From CAYLPJ01 sp964385465 (GTDB lineage Bacteria; Planctomycetota; Phycisphaerae; SM23-33), in assembly GCA_964385465.1 (NCBI GenBank), contig CAYLPJ010000003.1, positions 217,741-281,740 of the forward strand: a DNA stretch of 64,000 nt, written 5' to 3'. The notes beneath the pieces were generated by a model. It was not told where the DNA came from, did not search any database, and saw nothing but the letters and a program-made list of their open reading frames with translations. Both the position numbers and the translations under genes were made by a program. Below, piece after piece: positions 62,974-64,000 of the stretch; positions within the stretch are counted from its first letter, which is position 1, and each line of letters opens with the position of its first letter.

Positions 62974-63599
62974 CCGCCGGGGCACGGAACAACAAGCGAA
63001 TGGCCCTCGCCGAGGCCGTCCGCCGCGCCGCCGCCGAGCTGGCCGGGACCGACCTCGCCGACCGCTGCCGCCGGCTGAAACTGCCCGCCCCGGACCGCGA
63101 CGGGCGCCTGAGGCTCCGCGTGCTCGGGCGCGACGCCGTGGTCGCGCCGCCGGCGATGGACATCGAGGCCGACGACGACGCCGGCGACCTCCACGACGCC
63201 GACCGGCTGTTGCTCCTGCGGTATCTGCTCTGCGACACCGATCCCGGGCCCGTCGGCGAGTGGGTGAGCTTCCGCCGGTTCCCCGGCGGGGCGTTCTACT
63301 TCGGCCCCTTCCGCGCCCGGTCGATCGAGCCGATGACAGGCGCGATCGGCAACGACCTTGCCGCCCTGCGCCGCCGCCTCGGGCGCTTCGACTGGCGCCA
63401 GGACGACCCCGGCGACCTCGCCGCCCGCATCCACGTGCTCGGGCCCGTCGAGGTGATGCTGGTCTACCACCGCGGCGACGAGGAGTTCCCCCCCGACGCC
63501 GCCGTACTCTTCGACGCCGCCGCACCCCGCTGGCTCACCGCCGAAGACGCCGCCGCCCTGGCCTCCCGCATCTGCCTCTCCATGCTCCGCGAAGACTGA
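62970..63599 (+). CDS. DUF3786 protein of the CODH/ACS operon
   Basis: A 209-aa protein starting at GTG 62970, overlapping the previous stop in GTGA. The segment VGEWVSFRRFPGGAFYFGPF and surroundings fit the DUF3786 family, which recurs next to CODH/ACS and other corrinoid or iron-sulfur genes. There is no signal peptide or cysteine motif. Function is unknown; translational coupling to RACo suggests a helper role. Confidence 0.75.
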   Translation: MTAGARNNKRMALAEAVRRAAAELAGTDLADRCRRLKLPAPDRDGRLRLRVLGRDAVVAPPAMDIEADDDAGDLHDADRLLLLRYLLCDTDPGPVGEWVSFRRFPGGAFYFGPFRARSIEPMTGAIGNDLAALRRRLGRFDWRQDDPGDLAARIHVLGPVEVMLVYHRGDEEFPPDAAVLFDAAAPRWLTAEDAAALASRICLSMLRED

Positions 63600-63604
63600 C
63601 CGTC

Positions 63605-64000
63605 GCGCCCTGTGGAGTGCGATGGCTGGCGTACCCCGTCGACGGGGCGCGCGGGGCGCCTCCGCGCGAGGCATCGCTCGCCTCCGCGGCCGAGGTTGGC
63701 ACGCTCGCCGCGACGTGCCCGCCGTGTCGGCGCCCGGCGCCTCGAAGAACCCGCCGCCCCCGCCGACGCCCTCCAGAGCCCGCGACGCGCCCTGTGGAGT
63801 GCGGCGGCAACGACGCCGCTTTCGAGTGGGGCGCGGGGCGACCTCTACGCCCGACGCACCCACGCTCGCCGCGACGTGCCCGCCGTGTCGGCGCCCGGCG
63901 CCTCGAAGAACCCGCCGCCCCCGCCGACGCCCTCCAGAGCCCGCGACGCGCCCTGTGGAGTGCGGCGGCAACGACGCCGCTTTCGAGTGGGGCGCGGGGC
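63605..64000. repeat. Tandem repeat of 161-182 bp units
   Basis: GCGCCCTGTGGAGTGCG recurs at 63605, 63787 and 63948. Units are 182 bp and 161 bp, with the third copy cut by the window end. From ACGCTCGCC (63701 and 63862) onward copies 1 and 2 are nearly identical, while the start of copy 1 differs. The core (GGCGGCAACGACGCCGC) is palindromic. No gene is seen in this 400-bp stretch. Confidence 0.8.

Noticed and set aside
53758..63525. A minus-strand frame open for more than 3,000 codons across the CODH/ACS operon.
   Set aside because: It is the shadow of strongly GC-biased genes on the plus strand. The translation is low-complexity (Gly, Arg, Val, Asp, His) without motifs, while the plus strand carries complete CooS, AcsB, AcsC and RACo.
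63605..64000. CRISPR array.
   Set aside because: Repeat units are 160-180 bp and nearly continuous, without short repeats and unique spacers; no cas genes are present.

Overview
The window is very GC-rich chromosomal DNA, almost fully coding, from what looks like an anaerobic Planctomycetota-type bacterium. This is an inference from gene content: an N-type (Na+) ATPase operon, sulfatase remnants, secreted PQQ-type beta-propeller proteins, a planctomycete-style pectate lyase with a calcium-loop tail, a GH130 enzyme, and a complete carbonyl branch of the Wood-Ljungdahl pathway. No rRNA, tRNA, CRISPR or prophage was seen.

Layout. (1) 0.2-7.3 kb, plus strand: a nine-gene N-ATPase operon, atpD-C-Q-R-B-E-F-A-G, with a Na+-type c subunit, a fused b-delta stalk and acidic low-complexity tails on four subunits. 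(2) 7.3-10.4 kb, minus strand: sugar-phosphate isomerase, pectate-lyase-like protein and an internally shortened SDR. (3) 10.7-18.6 kb, plus strand: two BON-repeat proteins, GH130, DNA ligase LigA, a PEBP-like protein and an adenosylcobalamin-dependent ribonucleotide reductase whose stop codon abuts a 163-bp MITE-like element. (4) 18.8-29.4 kb, mixed: an N-terminally gutted MBL/rhodanese gene, a methyltransferase next to an MttB-family methyltransferase, type III glutamine synthetase, an unclassified TIM-barrel-like enzyme, then a gene graveyard (glycyl radical enzyme joined to a broken sulfatase, plus a second sulfatase tail). (5) 29.4-38.8 kb, minus strand: a complete chemotaxis operon, in transcription order cheY, cheX-like, cheA, cheW, MCP, cheR, cheD, cheY, cheX-like, cheB. 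(6) 39.1-43.9 kb, minus strand: three two-component genes. (7) 44.3-50.8 kb, plus strand: two large tandem paralogous secreted propeller proteins, each with a methyltransferase-like N-terminal fold. (8) 51.3-63.6 kb, plus strand: the CODH/ACS operon: CooC-type ATPase (probable CTG start), a MetE/UroD-like methyltransferase, a second CooC/AcsF, CooS/AcsA, an AcsB-AcsD fusion, AcsC, the corrinoid activator AcsV/RACo and a DUF3786 protein. The window ends in a roughly 161-182 bp tandem repeat.

How the parts fit. Corrinoid chemistry recurs: class II ribonucleotide reductase, an MttB-family methyltransferase, the corrinoid iron-sulfur protein, its reductive activator and a possible methionine synthase fed by it. 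The CODH/ACS operon would make or cleave acetyl-CoA, and the Na+ ATPase offers a sodium-coupled energy link. Separately, four genes between 9.8 and 29.4 kb carry deletions (an SDR, an MBL/rhodanese, a GRE and a sulfatase), suggesting local decay or, less interestingly, assembly error. The two most unusual signals are the AcsB-AcsD fusion and the methionine-synthase-like gene embedded in the CODH/ACS operon.
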